From contig QORU01000007.1 of assembly GCA_003574785.1 (NCBI GenBank), forward strand, positions 310,001-374,000: a stretch of 64,000 nt of DNA, in the 5' to 3' direction. Source of the DNA: Taklimakanibacter deserti. GTDB lineage: Bacteria > Pseudomonadota > Alphaproteobacteria > Rhizobiales > Aestuariivirgaceae. Shown here piece by piece: positions 36,436 to 46,763 of this stretch. Under the pieces are notes generated by a model. It did no database searches and had not been told where the DNA came from. It saw only the letters and a program-made list of their open reading frames with translations. The translations under genes and the position numbers were made by a program. How positions within the stretch are numbered: position 1 is the first letter of the stretch; every line of letters begins with the position of its first letter.

Positions 36436-36627
36436 TCATCGCGGCATGATCTCCCCCAGGATCAGCCGCGGCGGCACACCCTTATAGGCCAGGCTCAAGA
36501 TGCCCAATGCAACCGCATCAAGCTCGGCGCGATCGGTGACGCCCTGACCTTCGAGGATGCGCTTCGCCTCGTGCAGGACTTCGATGAGAGCGTCGAGGTT
36601 CTCCGACGCAGCATATGCCTTCGGCAT
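36436..36627 (-). CDS. 63-residue hypothetical protein
   Basis: A small acidic helical protein (MPKAYAASENLDALIEVLHE...GILSLAYKGVPPRLILGEI). ATG 36627 has a GGGGGCGACC site upstream; an in-frame start at 36642 is less good. The length and composition fit small regulatory or RNA-associated proteins of Rhizobiales, but I do not recognise it. Its 5' leader contains the 36655-36769 hairpins. Confidence 0.5.
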   Translation of the reverse strand: MPKAYAASENLDALIEVLHEAKRILEGQGVTDRAELDAVALGILSLAYKGVPPRLILGEIMPR

Positions 36628-36654
36628 GGTCGCCCCCAACAATCATAAATGAAT

Positions 36655-36769
36655 GGCTCGCCGAGGGTTGCTCGGCGAGCCGGGCCTCGCCAACGGTTTG
36701 TCCGGTGACAAACCGGGCTCTTCCAATTTGGCCACGGTCCTGGGGGGAATGCCTTAACCTTTGTTAAGT
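36655..36769 (-). other. three consecutive hairpins between two small genes
   Basis: Three perfect inverted repeats lie in a 115-base stretch: 36655-36681 (GGCTCGCCGAG/CTCGGCGAGCC, 11-bp stem, 5-base loop), 36694-36715 (CGGTTTGTC/GACAAACCG, 9-bp stem, 4-base loop) and about 36754-36769 (CTTAAC/GTTAAG, 6-bp stem). On the minus strand they follow the Cys-rich gene and precede the 36627 start. The 36655 hairpin, followed by ATTCATTT, could be a terminator; the group may also be a leader or a small RNA. Confidence 0.5.
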
Positions 36770-36774
36770 CCGGT

Positions 36775-37104
36775 CTAGCACGGGCCGCACGTACCGGCTT
36801 CGTAGTCATAACAGCCGCATTCCCAATGCCCGTCGGAGGTCTGGGTGCAATGGACCTCGACACGGCCGCGCGACACCGGGCGATCGGAATAGGCGGATTT
36901 CGTGTCGGACTCGGCGTCGAGCGGGCGCAACATGACAGTTGTCCGCTCCGAGATTTCCATATTCAGGTTCCTCGCCACGATGAGCGACATCTCGACAAGG
37001 CGGCCTTTGACTTCCTCGTACAGACAGGCCATGCGCTGCTTGTCACGTTCCGGAAGCGCAATAAAGCCATCGACCTTCTGCTGTGCTGGTTTTGGCGCAC
37101 TCAT
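36775..37104 (-). CDS. small protein with Cys-rich C-terminus (hypothetical)
   Basis: A 109-residue protein. The first part is helical and charged (FIALPERDKQRMACLYEEVK); the C-terminus has five cysteines in a short space (HCTQTSDGHWECGCYDYEAG, then TCGPC), compatible with a metal site. ATG 37104 has an AGAGGAG site; 37188 is in frame but lacks one. There is no signal peptide, so it is cytoplasmic. Family not recognised. Hairpins follow its stop. Confidence 0.55.
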   Translation of the reverse strand: MSAPKPAQQKVDGFIALPERDKQRMACLYEEVKGRLVEMSLIVARNLNMEISERTTVMLRPLDAESDTKSAYSDRPVSRGRVEVHCTQTSDGHWECGCYDYEAGTCGPC

Positions 37105-37337
37105 ATTCGGCTCCTCTTGCTCATGTTTTACGACGTGTGTCGAAGGACACCTGTAGCAATCGAGAAACGCTCGTGACGAATACGCCACTGAAATAGGGGA
37201 GCGTCCATTCGATGTCAGTGAGAAAAGTCACTTCTCGAAAAAGGGGCGTTCTCGTCAATCCCCTACCCCACTCCACCCCTTGCCGCGTTCCGGCATTTGC
37301 AATAAGGTCTAAATAATAGACCATAAAAGGGGTGGGC

Positions 37338-38609
37338 ATGCCAACCGAGTTGGACCGGGCCATCGAGACGCAAGCCGAAGCCGCCTTCGCCCTCCTCGAA
37401 GCGCTGGTCCGGGCGCCGAGCGTCGTCGGCGCCGAGCAGGCGGCGATGGAGGTCTTCGCGCAAGAAGCGGCGGCGCTCGGCCTCGCCGTCAGGCGACTGC
37501 CCTTCTCCAACGCACCGGTGACAGACCCCCGCGCTGGAATCACGCCGCCCGCAGGGCTCCTCACACCAGAGCGCTATCAAGTGCTGGCGACGACGCCGGG
37601 TGACGGCGAATTGCTTCTGCTGCTCAACGGCCATCTCGATGTCGTGCCCGCCTCATCCGCCGAATTCTGGACGGCGCCGCCTTTCACGCCCGAGCGGCGC
37701 AACGGCCGCCTCTATGGCCGCGGCGCCGGCGACATGAAGAGCGGCTTCGCCGTCGGCATGCTGGCGCTCCGGGCGCTCTTCGCCACAGCGCCCCAGCTCT
37801 TCGCGACACGCCGCCTCGGCTTCATCGCCGTCGTCGAGGAGGAGTGCACCGGCAACGGCACGCTCGTCTCTCTCGCCGAGCATGGGATCAGAGCGCCGGA
37901 GGTCGTCGTACTAGAGCCGAGCGGCCTCGGCCTCATGCTGGGCGGCGTCGGCGTGCTATGGATCGACATCGACGTCGCCGCCCCGTCGGGTCATGGTTAT
38001 GCGGCAAGCACCGGAGCCGGCCCCATCGAGCTCGGTCTCGACCTGGTGGAACGCCTGCGGCAATGGTCGGCCAAACTCCGGCATGCCGTGCCTGAGCCGA
38101 GCATGCCCGGAGAGGAGAACCCCTATAATGTCAACCTCGGCAAGATGCAGGCCGGCGACTGGGGCTCGACCCGGCCGTCGCGCGCCAGCCTCACCGTCAG
38201 GGTCGGCTATCCGAGAGCCTGGACACCCGAGAAGGCGGAAGCCGAGCTGCGCCAGGTGATCGCCCAGGCCGCGGCCGAGATGGGCTTTTCCTATCCGCCC
38301 ATCGTCACACTCAGCGGTTTTCGCGCCAAGGGCTATCTCATCGACAAGGAGTCCCGCCTCGTGCGCGATCTCAGGGCCGCGCATCTGGACGCTCATGGTG
38401 CAGAGCCCGCTTTATACACCCTCGGCAGCACCACCGACGCGCGCATCTATCTCAACGATTTCGGCATCCCCGCGGTCTGCTTCGGCGCGGTCAGCCACGA
38501 CATCCACGGCATCGATGAATCGGTCGAGTTGCAGAGCATCGTCGATGCGGCCCGCACCCTTGCCCGCTTCATCCTGATGCGCTTCGAGGCGACGGAGGCG
38601 GCGTCATGA
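37338..38609 (+). CDS. M20 family metallohydrolase (ArgE/DapE/ACY1-like)
   Basis: A 423-residue zinc-dependent amidohydrolase/peptidase. Zinc and catalytic motifs are complete: GHLDVVPAS, GRGAGDMKSG, the general-base pair in VVEEECTGNG, and the C-terminal SHDIHGIDESVE histidine. The dimerisation domain sits between them. ATG 37338 follows AAAAGGGG; a GTG at 37332 is possible. It is the first gene of an eight-gene operon in which neighbouring genes overlap by 4 bases or lie close together. It probably hydrolyses an amide in the compound imported by the transporter encoded downstream. Confidence 0.9.
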   Translation: MPTELDRAIETQAEAAFALLEALVRAPSVVGAEQAAMEVFAQEAAALGLAVRRLPFSNAPVTDPRAGITPPAGLLTPERYQVLATTPGDGELLLLLNGHLDVVPASSAEFWTAPPFTPERRNGRLYGRGAGDMKSGFAVGMLALRALFATAPQLFATRRLGFIAVVEEECTGNGTLVSLAEHGIRAPEVVVLEPSGLGLMLGGVGVLWIDIDVAAPSGHGYAASTGAGPIELGLDLVERLRQWSAKLRHAVPEPSMPGEENPYNVNLGKMQAGDWGSTRPSRASLTVRVGYPRAWTPEKAEAELRQVIAQAAAEMGFSYPPIVTLSGFRAKGYLIDKESRLVRDLRAAHLDAHGAEPALYTLGSTTDARIYLNDFGIPAVCFGAVSHDIHGIDESVELQSIVDAARTLARFILMRFEATEAAS

Positions 38610-39367
38610 AAGCGAACCGCGACGCGCCCCCTCTCGGCGCCCCCATCGTCACCCGCCATGTCGCCGACGACGTCGTCGACCGCCTCGTCACCGCGGTGGC
38701 GCTCGGCCTCTATGTCACCGGCCAGCAGATGCCGACCGAGCGCGAGCTCGCCCAGATGCTCGGCGTGTCGCGAACCTCGGTGCGCGACGCCCTCAAGCAG
38801 CTCACCGACACGGGTTATCTGGAAGTCCGGCGCGGCCGCACCGGCGGCTATTTCGTGCGGGCCGATTGGGGGCCGGCCTCGGCCGAGCATGTGCGCCGCG
38901 AGATCATCGCCAACTGGGCCGAGTTCGAGCAGATCTTCGATGCCCGCACACTCGTCGAACCCCTGATCGCCCGCACCGCCGCGACCCGGCGCGATGCGCG
39001 CGACATCAAGGCCATGACGGCAGCGCTCAAGGCCTATCTCGACGCGCCCGACCACGATGCGTCGCGGCGCGCCGATTCCGCCCTCCATCTCGCCGTCGCC
39101 GAGGCAACGCATAATCCGATCCTGGTCAAGATGTCGGTCGACCTGCGCGCGCGGATCACGCTCAATCTCGGCGCCGAGCCCTATACGGACGAGGCGCGGC
39201 GCATCGCCATCGGGCAGCATCAGGAACTGGTCGCGGCCGTGTCCGAGGGCCGGGGCGATGATGCCGCCCAAATCGCCGCCAAGCACTTCGTGCTGTCGGA
39301 GAACCTGATGCGCGAGCTCGTCGCGCGCGCCGAGCACGACAGCAAGCCACGGGGAGCGCGCAAATGA
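38606..39367 (+). CDS. GntR family regulator, FadR/FCD subgroup
   Basis: A 253-residue regulator: N-terminal winged helix (MPTERELAQMLGVSRTSVRD, then ALKQLTDTGYLEVRRG) and an FCD effector domain with the metal-ligand residues D (FDARTLVEP), H (LHLAVAEATHNP) and H (IGQHQELVAAV). The FCD domain usually binds a carboxylate-containing effector. It overlaps the hydrolase stop by ATGA, so it lies inside the operon it probably controls. The helix-turn-helix and FCD parts are complete. Confidence 0.92.
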   Translation: MKANRDAPPLGAPIVTRHVADDVVDRLVTAVALGLYVTGQQMPTERELAQMLGVSRTSVRDALKQLTDTGYLEVRRGRTGGYFVRADWGPASAEHVRREIIANWAEFEQIFDARTLVEPLIARTAATRRDARDIKAMTAALKAYLDAPDHDASRRADSALHLAVAEATHNPILVKMSVDLRARITLNLGAEPYTDEARRIAIGQHQELVAAVSEGRGDDAAQIAAKHFVLSENLMRELVARAEHDSKPRGARK

Positions 39368-40323
39368 GCCGGCAGCTCATCTTTGCGATAAGGCGTCTCC
39401 TGCTCACGATCCCGATGCTCATCGTGATGAGCGTCGTCGTCTTCCTCATCCTGAGGCTGGTGCCGGGCGATCCGGTGCGCACGATGCTGGGATTCCGCGC
39501 CACCGATGCGAATGTCGCCGAACTGCGCCACCAGCTCGGCCTCGATCAGCCGCTCCTCACCCAATATGTGAACTGGATCCTGGCACTGCTGCAGGGCGAC
39601 CTCGGCAAGGATATCGTCAGCCACGCGCCGCTCGCCGATCTCCTGGCGCAGCGCCTCCCCGTCACGCTCGAGCTGACGGCGCTGTCGATGCTTCTCGCGG
39701 TCGTCATCGGCGTTCCGCTCGGCATCCGCGCCGCGACCGGCGGCCGCTGGACCAAAAGGCTCACCGAAGGCTTCGTCATTTTCGGCATCAGCATTCCCGA
39801 TTTCTGGCTCGGCATCATGCTGGTGCTGGTCTTCGCCGGCACGCTCACGATCCTGCCGCCCTCGGGCTATGTGCCCTTCGCCAAGGACCCCGTCGCCAAT
39901 CTGCGCTACATGATCCTGCCGGTGCTGACGCTCGCCGCCGGCGAGGCGGCCTACATCCTGCGCACGACGAGGAGCGCCATCACTTCGGTGCTGGACCGGC
40001 CCTTCGTCACCTTCCTGCGCGCCAAGGGCATCAGCCGCAACCGCATCGTCTTCGGCCATGCGCTGCGCAATGCCGGCCCCGCCATCGTCACCGTCATCGG
40101 ACTCCAAGTCGGCGTGCTGCTCGGCGGCGCCATCATCGTCGAGACGATGTTCGCGCTGCCGGGCATCGGCCGCCTCGTCGTGACCGGGATCAACCAGCGC
40201 AACTACCCGACGGTGCAGGTCGGCGTGCTCGCCATCGCCACGATCTTCATCGTCGTGTCGCTGGTGACCGATCTCATCGTCGCCTGGCTCGATCCGCGCG
40301 TGGCGGATGGGGAGACGACATGA
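39364..40323 (+). CDS. ABC transporter permease, DppB/OppB family
   Basis: A 319-residue inner-membrane permease of the peptide/nickel ABC family, with about six transmembrane helices. Landmarks are the N-terminal helix (LTIPMLIVMSVVVFLILRLV), the GDPVRTMLG start of the periplasmic loop, and the EAA-like cytoplasmic loop (FVTFLRAKGISRNRIVFGHA, then LRNAGPAIVTV). It pairs with the DppC-like gene, which it overlaps by ATGA. Substrate class is oligopeptide or peptide-like; the true ligand is unknown. Confidence 0.92.
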   Translation: MSRQLIFAIRRLLLTIPMLIVMSVVVFLILRLVPGDPVRTMLGFRATDANVAELRHQLGLDQPLLTQYVNWILALLQGDLGKDIVSHAPLADLLAQRLPVTLELTALSMLLAVVIGVPLGIRAATGGRWTKRLTEGFVIFGISIPDFWLGIMLVLVFAGTLTILPPSGYVPFAKDPVANLRYMILPVLTLAAGEAAYILRTTRSAITSVLDRPFVTFLRAKGISRNRIVFGHALRNAGPAIVTVIGLQVGVLLGGAIIVETMFALPGIGRLVVTGINQRNYPTVQVGVLAIATIFIVVSLVTDLIVAWLDPRVADGETT

Positions 40324-41174
40324 GCCAGGCCATCGCAAGCGTCGGGCCTCAACCGCGGCACGACAGCTCGAGCCGGCTCATGGTCATCGGCGGCGCGATG
40401 CTGGCGACACTCGCCGTCATCGCCCTCTTGGCGCCTGTCATCGCCCCGCATGACCCCGAAGCCGTCGAGGTACGCCGGGTGCTGGGCGCGCCCGACCTCT
40501 TGCACCCCTTCGGCTCCGACGTGCTCGGCCGCGACGTGCTGAGCCGCGTGATCCATGGCCTCAGGGTGAGCCTCATCGTCTCGCTGTCGGCGGTGGCGGG
40601 CTCGCTCCTTTTCGCGGTGCCGCTCGGGCTCGTCGCGGGCTATTTCGGGCGCTGGGTCGACACGACGGTTTCACGTGGCCTCGACCTGATCCTGGTCTTC
40701 CCGGCGATGCTGCTGGCCGTGACCTTCATCGCCATATTGGGACCGGGCAGCGTGGTCGCGGCGATCGCCATCGCCGTCATCTATCTGCCGATCCTGGCGC
40801 GGGTGATGCGCACCAGCACGCTCATCGTCAGCCGCAACGATTATGTCACCGGCGCCCGCGCCCGGGGGGCCAGCCATTGGCGAGTGCTGTTGAACCACAT
40901 CGCCCCCAATGCGCTGGGGCCCGTCATCGTCCAGGCCTCGGTGCTCAGCGCCTTCGCGCTCCAGCTCGAAGCCGGCCTGAGCTTCCTCGGCCTCGGCACC
41001 CAGCCGCCGACACCCTCGCTCGGCGGCATGCTGGCCGACGGCCGCGAGGTCCTCATCCAGGCCCCCTGGGTCGAGATCTTTCCGGGCCTTGCCATCGTCG
41101 TCGCGGTATTGGCCTTCACCTTCCTGGGCGAGGGACTGCGCCGGGCCTTCGATCCGAAAGGGGTGGCGGAATGA
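40320..41174 (+). CDS. ABC transporter permease, DppC/OppC family
   Basis: A 284-residue permease of the same transporter: an N-terminal helix (MLATLAVIALLAPVIAPHDP), the GSDVLGRDVLSRVIHGLR motif typical of DppC proteins, and the EAA loop YVTGARARGASHWRVLLNHI. Its start overlaps the DppB stop and its stop overlaps the ATPase start, both by ATGA. Length and topology (about six helices) are normal. Confidence 0.92.
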   Translation: MSQAIASVGPQPRHDSSSRLMVIGGAMLATLAVIALLAPVIAPHDPEAVEVRRVLGAPDLLHPFGSDVLGRDVLSRVIHGLRVSLIVSLSAVAGSLLFAVPLGLVAGYFGRWVDTTVSRGLDLILVFPAMLLAVTFIAILGPGSVVAAIAIAVIYLPILARVMRTSTLIVSRNDYVTGARARGASHWRVLLNHIAPNALGPVIVQASVLSAFALQLEAGLSFLGLGTQPPTPSLGGMLADGREVLIQAPWVEIFPGLAIVVAVLAFTFLGEGLRRAFDPKGVAE

Positions 41175-42052
41175 GCGCCGTCCTCTCCTTCGGCAATGTT
41201 GGCGTCAGCTTCGGCACGACGCCCGCCGTCACCGACGTAACGCTCGACCTCAGGCGCGGCGAGATCTTCGGCATTGTCGGCGAGTCGGGCTCGGGCAAGA
41301 GCACGCTCGCCAATGCCGCCATGGGGCTGCTGCCGGCCAACGCGACTGTCACCGGCAGCATCAAGGTCAATGGCCGCGAGGTCTTGAGCCTCGGCGATGA
41401 GGAACTGCGCCATATGCGGGGCAGAGAAGCCGCGATGATCTTCCAGGACGCCTCGGTGAGCCTCGATCCCACCTGGCCGGTCGGCGACCAGATCGCCGAA
41501 ACCGTTCGGGCGCATCAGAAGATCAGCCGGGGCGCTGCCAAGGCGCGGGCCTTGGCGCTCATGACCGAGATGGGCATCGCCGATCCCGCTTCGCGCTATG
41601 GCGACGTGCCGCACCGGCTCTCGGGCGGCATGCGCCAGCGCATCGTCATCGCGGCGGCACTCGCCAATGATCCCCAGCTCCTCATCGCCGATGAGCCGAC
41701 CACGGCGCTCGACGTCACCTTGCAGGCGCAAGTGCTGCAGCTCATCGACACGCTCAGGCAACGGCATGGCACGACGGTGCTCCTCATCACCCATGACCTC
41801 GGCGTCGTGGCGCAAGTGTGCGACCGGGTCGGCGTCATGCATGGCGGCAAGCTCCTCGAGATGGGCGCCACCCGCACCCTCCTCGCCCGGCCGAGCCATC
41901 CCTATACGCGCGCTTTGCTCGCCGCCAATCCGGTCGGGGCCAAGCGCGGCAGCCGCCTGCCCGTCGTTCCTCCGGAATGGAGCGTCGAGAGTCTCACCGC
42001 GGCAGAGCGCCAGCGCGACAGCGAGATTCCCGCAGGAGCGGCCTATGGGTGA
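41171..42052 (+). CDS. ABC transporter ATP-binding protein, DppD/OppD family
   Basis: A 293-residue ATPase: Walker A GESGSGKST, Q-loop IFQDASVSLDP, signature HRLSGGMRQRI (LSGGM in place of LSGGQ, usual in this family), Walker B LLIADEPTTALD and H-loop LLITHDLGVVA. The C-terminal SHPYTRALLAANP segment belongs to the oligopeptide family, although the four-cysteine Fe-S motif of some members is absent. ATG 41171 overlaps the DppC stop; a longer in-frame start at 40877 is an artefact. Confidence 0.93.
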   Translation: MSAVLSFGNVGVSFGTTPAVTDVTLDLRRGEIFGIVGESGSGKSTLANAAMGLLPANATVTGSIKVNGREVLSLGDEELRHMRGREAAMIFQDASVSLDPTWPVGDQIAETVRAHQKISRGAAKARALALMTEMGIADPASRYGDVPHRLSGGMRQRIVIAAALANDPQLLIADEPTTALDVTLQAQVLQLIDTLRQRHGTTVLLITHDLGVVAQVCDRVGVMHGGKLLEMGATRTLLARPSHPYTRALLAANPVGAKRGSRLPVVPPEWSVESLTAAERQRDSEIPAGAAYG

Positions 42053-42830
42053 GCTCCTCACTGTCGCTCATCTCAGCAAAAGCTTTGCCACGAGCGGCGG
42101 CCTGCCCTGGCGGCGCCAGCGTATCGCCGCCGTCAAGGACGTCTCGCTCAGCATCGAGCGCGGGCGGACGCTCGGGCTGGTGGGCGAGTCGGGCTCGGGC
42201 AAGAGCACGCTCGGGCGCTGCATCCTGGGCCTCGCCAAGCCAGATGAAGGCCAGATCCGTTTCGACGGCATCGAAGTGCAAGGGCTGTCCGGGAAGCGCC
42301 TCAAGGATTTCCGCCGCCGCGTTCAACCGGTGTTCCAGGATCCGTATGGCAGCCTCGATCCGCGCTGGCCGGTGGGCAAGAGCGTGCGCGAGGCGCTCGA
42401 CTGCTTCGGCATCGGCACAGGCCTCGACCGCGACCGGCGCGTGCGCGATCTCTTCGCGCGGGTCGGCCTCGATCCGGCGCTCATGGGCCGGTTGCCGAGC
42501 CATCTGTCGGGCGGCCAGCGCCAGAGGATCGGCATCGCCGCCGCGCTCGCCAGCGAGCCCGAACTCATCATCGCCGATGAGCCGGTGAGCGCCCTCGACA
42601 TGAGCGTGCAGGCGCAGATCCTGAACCTGTTCCTCGACCTGCAGCAGGATCTGGGCGTCGCTTCGATCTTCATCACCCACGATCTGGGCGTCGTCCAGCA
42701 TGTCAGCGACACGGTCGCCGTCATGCTGCGCGGGGCCATCGTCGAAACGGGCGAGACCGACAGGGTCATGACCCGTCCGCTTCATTCCTACACCAAGAGC
42801 CTGCTCGCCGCCGTTCCCCGTTCCCGCTAA
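42045..42830 (+). CDS. ABC transporter ATP-binding protein, DppF/OppF family
   Basis: A 261-residue ATPase partner: Walker A GESGSGKST, Q-loop VFQDPYGSLDPR, signature HLSGGQRQRIG, Walker B LIIADEPVSALD, H-loop FITHDLGVVQ. It starts 8 bases before the DppD stop with ATG 42045 after a GCAGGAGCGG site. The longer in-frame extension to 41598 reads through DppD out of frame and is rejected. Together with DppD it forms the heterodimeric motor of the importer. Confidence 0.93.
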   Translation: MGELLTVAHLSKSFATSGGLPWRRQRIAAVKDVSLSIERGRTLGLVGESGSGKSTLGRCILGLAKPDEGQIRFDGIEVQGLSGKRLKDFRRRVQPVFQDPYGSLDPRWPVGKSVREALDCFGIGTGLDRDRRVRDLFARVGLDPALMGRLPSHLSGGQRQRIGIAAALASEPELIIADEPVSALDMSVQAQILNLFLDLQQDLGVASIFITHDLGVVQHVSDTVAVMLRGAIVETGETDRVMTRPLHSYTKSLLAAVPRSR

Positions 42831-42848
42831 CCCCAAGGAGACCTCACC

Positions 42849-43655
42849 TTGCCCCACGCACATGTCAACGGAATCACCATCAACTACGAGATCGATGGCC
42901 CGGACACCGGCAAAGGCACCATCGTTCTCATCAACGGCCTTGCCGACGACCTGCTCTCCTGGGGTTTTCAGGTGCCGGCCCTGGTGGACGCGGGCTATCG
43001 CGTGCTGCGCTTCGACAATCGCGGCATCGGCAAGAGCGACAAGCCCCGGGGCCCCTACAGCTCAAAGCTGCTCGCCGACGACGCCAAGGCGCTGGTCGAC
43101 CATCTCGGCATCAAGGGCTTCCACCTCATGGGCGTGTCGATGGGGGGCATGATCTCCCAGGAATATGCGCTGGCCTTCGGCGGCGACCTCAGATCGCTGA
43201 CCCTTGCCTGCACCTATGGCACGGCCGATGCTTTCTGCCAGACGATGTTCGCCATGTGGGCCGACCTCGCCAAGACAATCGACGTGCCCTTCGTCATGCG
43301 CGACGTCGCGTTGTGGGCGTTCACCGGCCCGTTCTTCAACGAGCGGCCCAAGGATGCGGCCGAATTCGCCGCCGCGATGGCTTCCCTCGACATGTCGCTC
43401 GAAGCCTATCTGGCGCAGCTCGCCGTCATCCAGGCGCATGATGCGCTAAGCCGCGTCAAGGCGATCAAGGCGCCGACGCTGGTGCTGGCGGGCGAAGAGG
43501 ACATCCTCATCCCCGTCAGGCTGTCGAAAGAGCTGCAGCAGGCGATCCCCAAGGCCCAGTGGAAGACCGTTCCCGGCGGTCATGCGTGCCTGTGGGAGAC
43601 GCCCGACCCCTTCAATCAAGCCTTCCTCGATTTCGTGCGTAGCGCCTCGCGATAG
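42849..43655 (+). CDS. alpha/beta hydrolase (3-oxoadipate enol-lactonase-like)
   Basis: A 268-residue hydrolase with a TTG start supported by CCAAGGAG eight bases upstream. Motifs: RFDNRGIGKSDKP oxyanion region, GVSMGGMISQEYA nucleophile elbow, the acid in LAGEEDILIP and the base in PGGHACLWETP. The outline is that of PcaD-like lactonases, but such hydrolases are promiscuous. It sits between the ATPase and binding-protein genes of the operon, so it probably acts on the imported substrate after or before the M20 enzyme. Confidence 0.88.
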   Translation: MPHAHVNGITINYEIDGPDTGKGTIVLINGLADDLLSWGFQVPALVDAGYRVLRFDNRGIGKSDKPRGPYSSKLLADDAKALVDHLGIKGFHLMGVSMGGMISQEYALAFGGDLRSLTLACTYGTADAFCQTMFAMWADLAKTIDVPFVMRDVALWAFTGPFFNERPKDAAEFAAAMASLDMSLEAYLAQLAVIQAHDALSRVKAIKAPTLVLAGEEDILIPVRLSKELQQAIPKAQWKTVPGGHACLWETPDPFNQAFLDFVRSASR

Positions 43656-43688
43656 ATATCGCCCAAACACATATTAAAGGAGGAAACC

Positions 43689-45212
43689 ATGCATCCCGCC
43701 CGGCAGACCCTGCGCAGTATCGCATTTGCATTCATACTCACCCTTGCCGGCGCCGCCGCCATGGCCGCCGCCATCAAGAACGGCGGCGAATTGCGCGCCG
43801 CCCTCACCGGCGAGCCCGATGTCCTCGACCCGGCCACGTCCTCCATCTATACGGGCGCCCAGGTCTATGAAGGCATCTTCAGCAAGCTCATCGACATGGA
43901 CGCGTCCGGCAAATTCGTGCCCGATCTCGCCACCTCCTGGGAGCAGGTCGACGCCAAGACGTGGAAGTTCAACCTCGTTCCCAACGCCACCTTCCACAAT
44001 GGCGAGAAATTCACCTCGGCCGACGTGAAATATACTTTCGAGCGCATCCTCGATCCGAAGACGGCGAGCGCCTATGCCGGCCTTTATGCGCAGATCTCAT
44101 CGGTCGACGCCGCCGACCCCGCGGTCGCCGTCTTCCATCTCAAGTCTTCCTTCGGTCCCTTTCTCACCAACCTCGCCACCAACGGCCAGATCGTCAACAA
44201 GAAGGCGATCGAGAGCGGCGACGCGGCGCGCACTCCGGTGGGCACGGGCCCGTTCAAATTCGTCGAATGGGTGCAGGGCGATCACATCACGCTCGAGAAG
44301 AACGCGGCCTATTTCAAGTCCGGCCTGCCGCATCTCGACAAGGTCACCTTCCGCTTCCTCCCCGTCGACCAGAGCCGCATCGATGCGCTCTCGGCGGGCG
44401 AGCTCGACTGGCTCGATGCGATACCCTTGCAGCAGGTCGCGACGCTGAAGGACGATCCTCGCTTCACCTATGTGACGAGCCCGGTCGCCGGCATCCCCGA
44501 CTTTTTGGCCCTCAACACCAAGCTGCCGCCCTTCGACAATCCGAAGGTCCGCCAGGCGATAGCTCTCGCCATCAGCCGCGCCGACATCCGCGATGTCGCC
44601 TATCTCGGCACCGGCGAGCTCGGCCTCATCGAGGTGCCGACCGGTTCGTCCTGGTATGACGATCAGGGCGTGTTCGCGGCTGCCACCGACATCGCCAAGG
44701 CCAAGCAGCTCCTGGCCGAAGCCGGCCATGGCAACGGCCTCACGATCGAATATCTCGGCCTGCCGCAATATCCCGAGCTCCTCAAGACCGGCCAGGTGGT
44801 GCGCGACGAGCTCAAGCAGATCGGCATCGAGATGACGATCAAGCCGGTCGACGTCTCGGTCTGGTTCGACGCCTATTCCACCGGCAAGTACCAGATCACC
44901 AGCGCCTATCAGGAGCGCACGATCGATCCCGACAATTTCTACTCGCTGGTGCTCAAGTCGGGCGGTCCGATCAACACCGTGGGCTATTCCAATCCCGAGG
45001 TCGACGCGCTCATCGACAAGGCGGCGGCGAGCGCCGATGAAGCCGAGCGCAAAGGCATCTACCGGCAGATCCGCACCATCACCACCAGCGATGCGCCGCT
45101 CGTCTTCGTGCATTTCGAGACGCTGAACTATCTCATGAACAAGAACGTTACGGGTTCCGCCATTACGCCGACGCTCAGCCTCCATATGGAGAATCTGGGC
45201 TTCACGGAGTAG
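43689..45212 (+). CDS. ABC transporter substrate-binding protein, family 5 (peptide type)
   Basis: A 507-residue periplasmic binding protein with a signal peptide (RSIAFAFILTLAGAAAMAAA). Family-5 landmarks: LDPATSSIYTGAQVYEGIFS, FHNGEKFTSADVKYTFERIL, TGPFKFVEWVQGDHITLEKN and ISRADIRDVAYLGTG. Length is normal. A clear AAAGGAGG precedes ATG 43689. It captures the compound delivered to the DppBC-like permease. It is the last gene of the operon, 18 bases from the convergent pobA stop. Confidence 0.93.
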   Translation: MHPARQTLRSIAFAFILTLAGAAAMAAAIKNGGELRAALTGEPDVLDPATSSIYTGAQVYEGIFSKLIDMDASGKFVPDLATSWEQVDAKTWKFNLVPNATFHNGEKFTSADVKYTFERILDPKTASAYAGLYAQISSVDAADPAVAVFHLKSSFGPFLTNLATNGQIVNKKAIESGDAARTPVGTGPFKFVEWVQGDHITLEKNAAYFKSGLPHLDKVTFRFLPVDQSRIDALSAGELDWLDAIPLQQVATLKDDPRFTYVTSPVAGIPDFLALNTKLPPFDNPKVRQAIALAISRADIRDVAYLGTGELGLIEVPTGSSWYDDQGVFAAATDIAKAKQLLAEAGHGNGLTIEYLGLPQYPELLKTGQVVRDELKQIGIEMTIKPVDVSVWFDAYSTGKYQITSAYQERTIDPDNFYSLVLKSGGPINTVGYSNPEVDALIDKAAASADEAERKGIYRQIRTITTSDAPLVFVHFETLNYLMNKNVTGSAITPTLSLHMENLGFTE

Positions 45213-45230
45213 CTTGACGGCAATGTTCTG

Positions 45231-46752
<1,522 letters not shown>

Positions 46753-46763
46753 GGCCGTATTCC

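Noticed and set aside
40877..41170. Upstream in-frame extension of the DppD-like gene
   Set aside because: It runs through the DppC gene in another frame. ATG 41171 overlaps the DppC stop as in the rest of the operon and gives a normal-length ATPase. The same applies to the 41598-42044 extension of the DppF-like gene.
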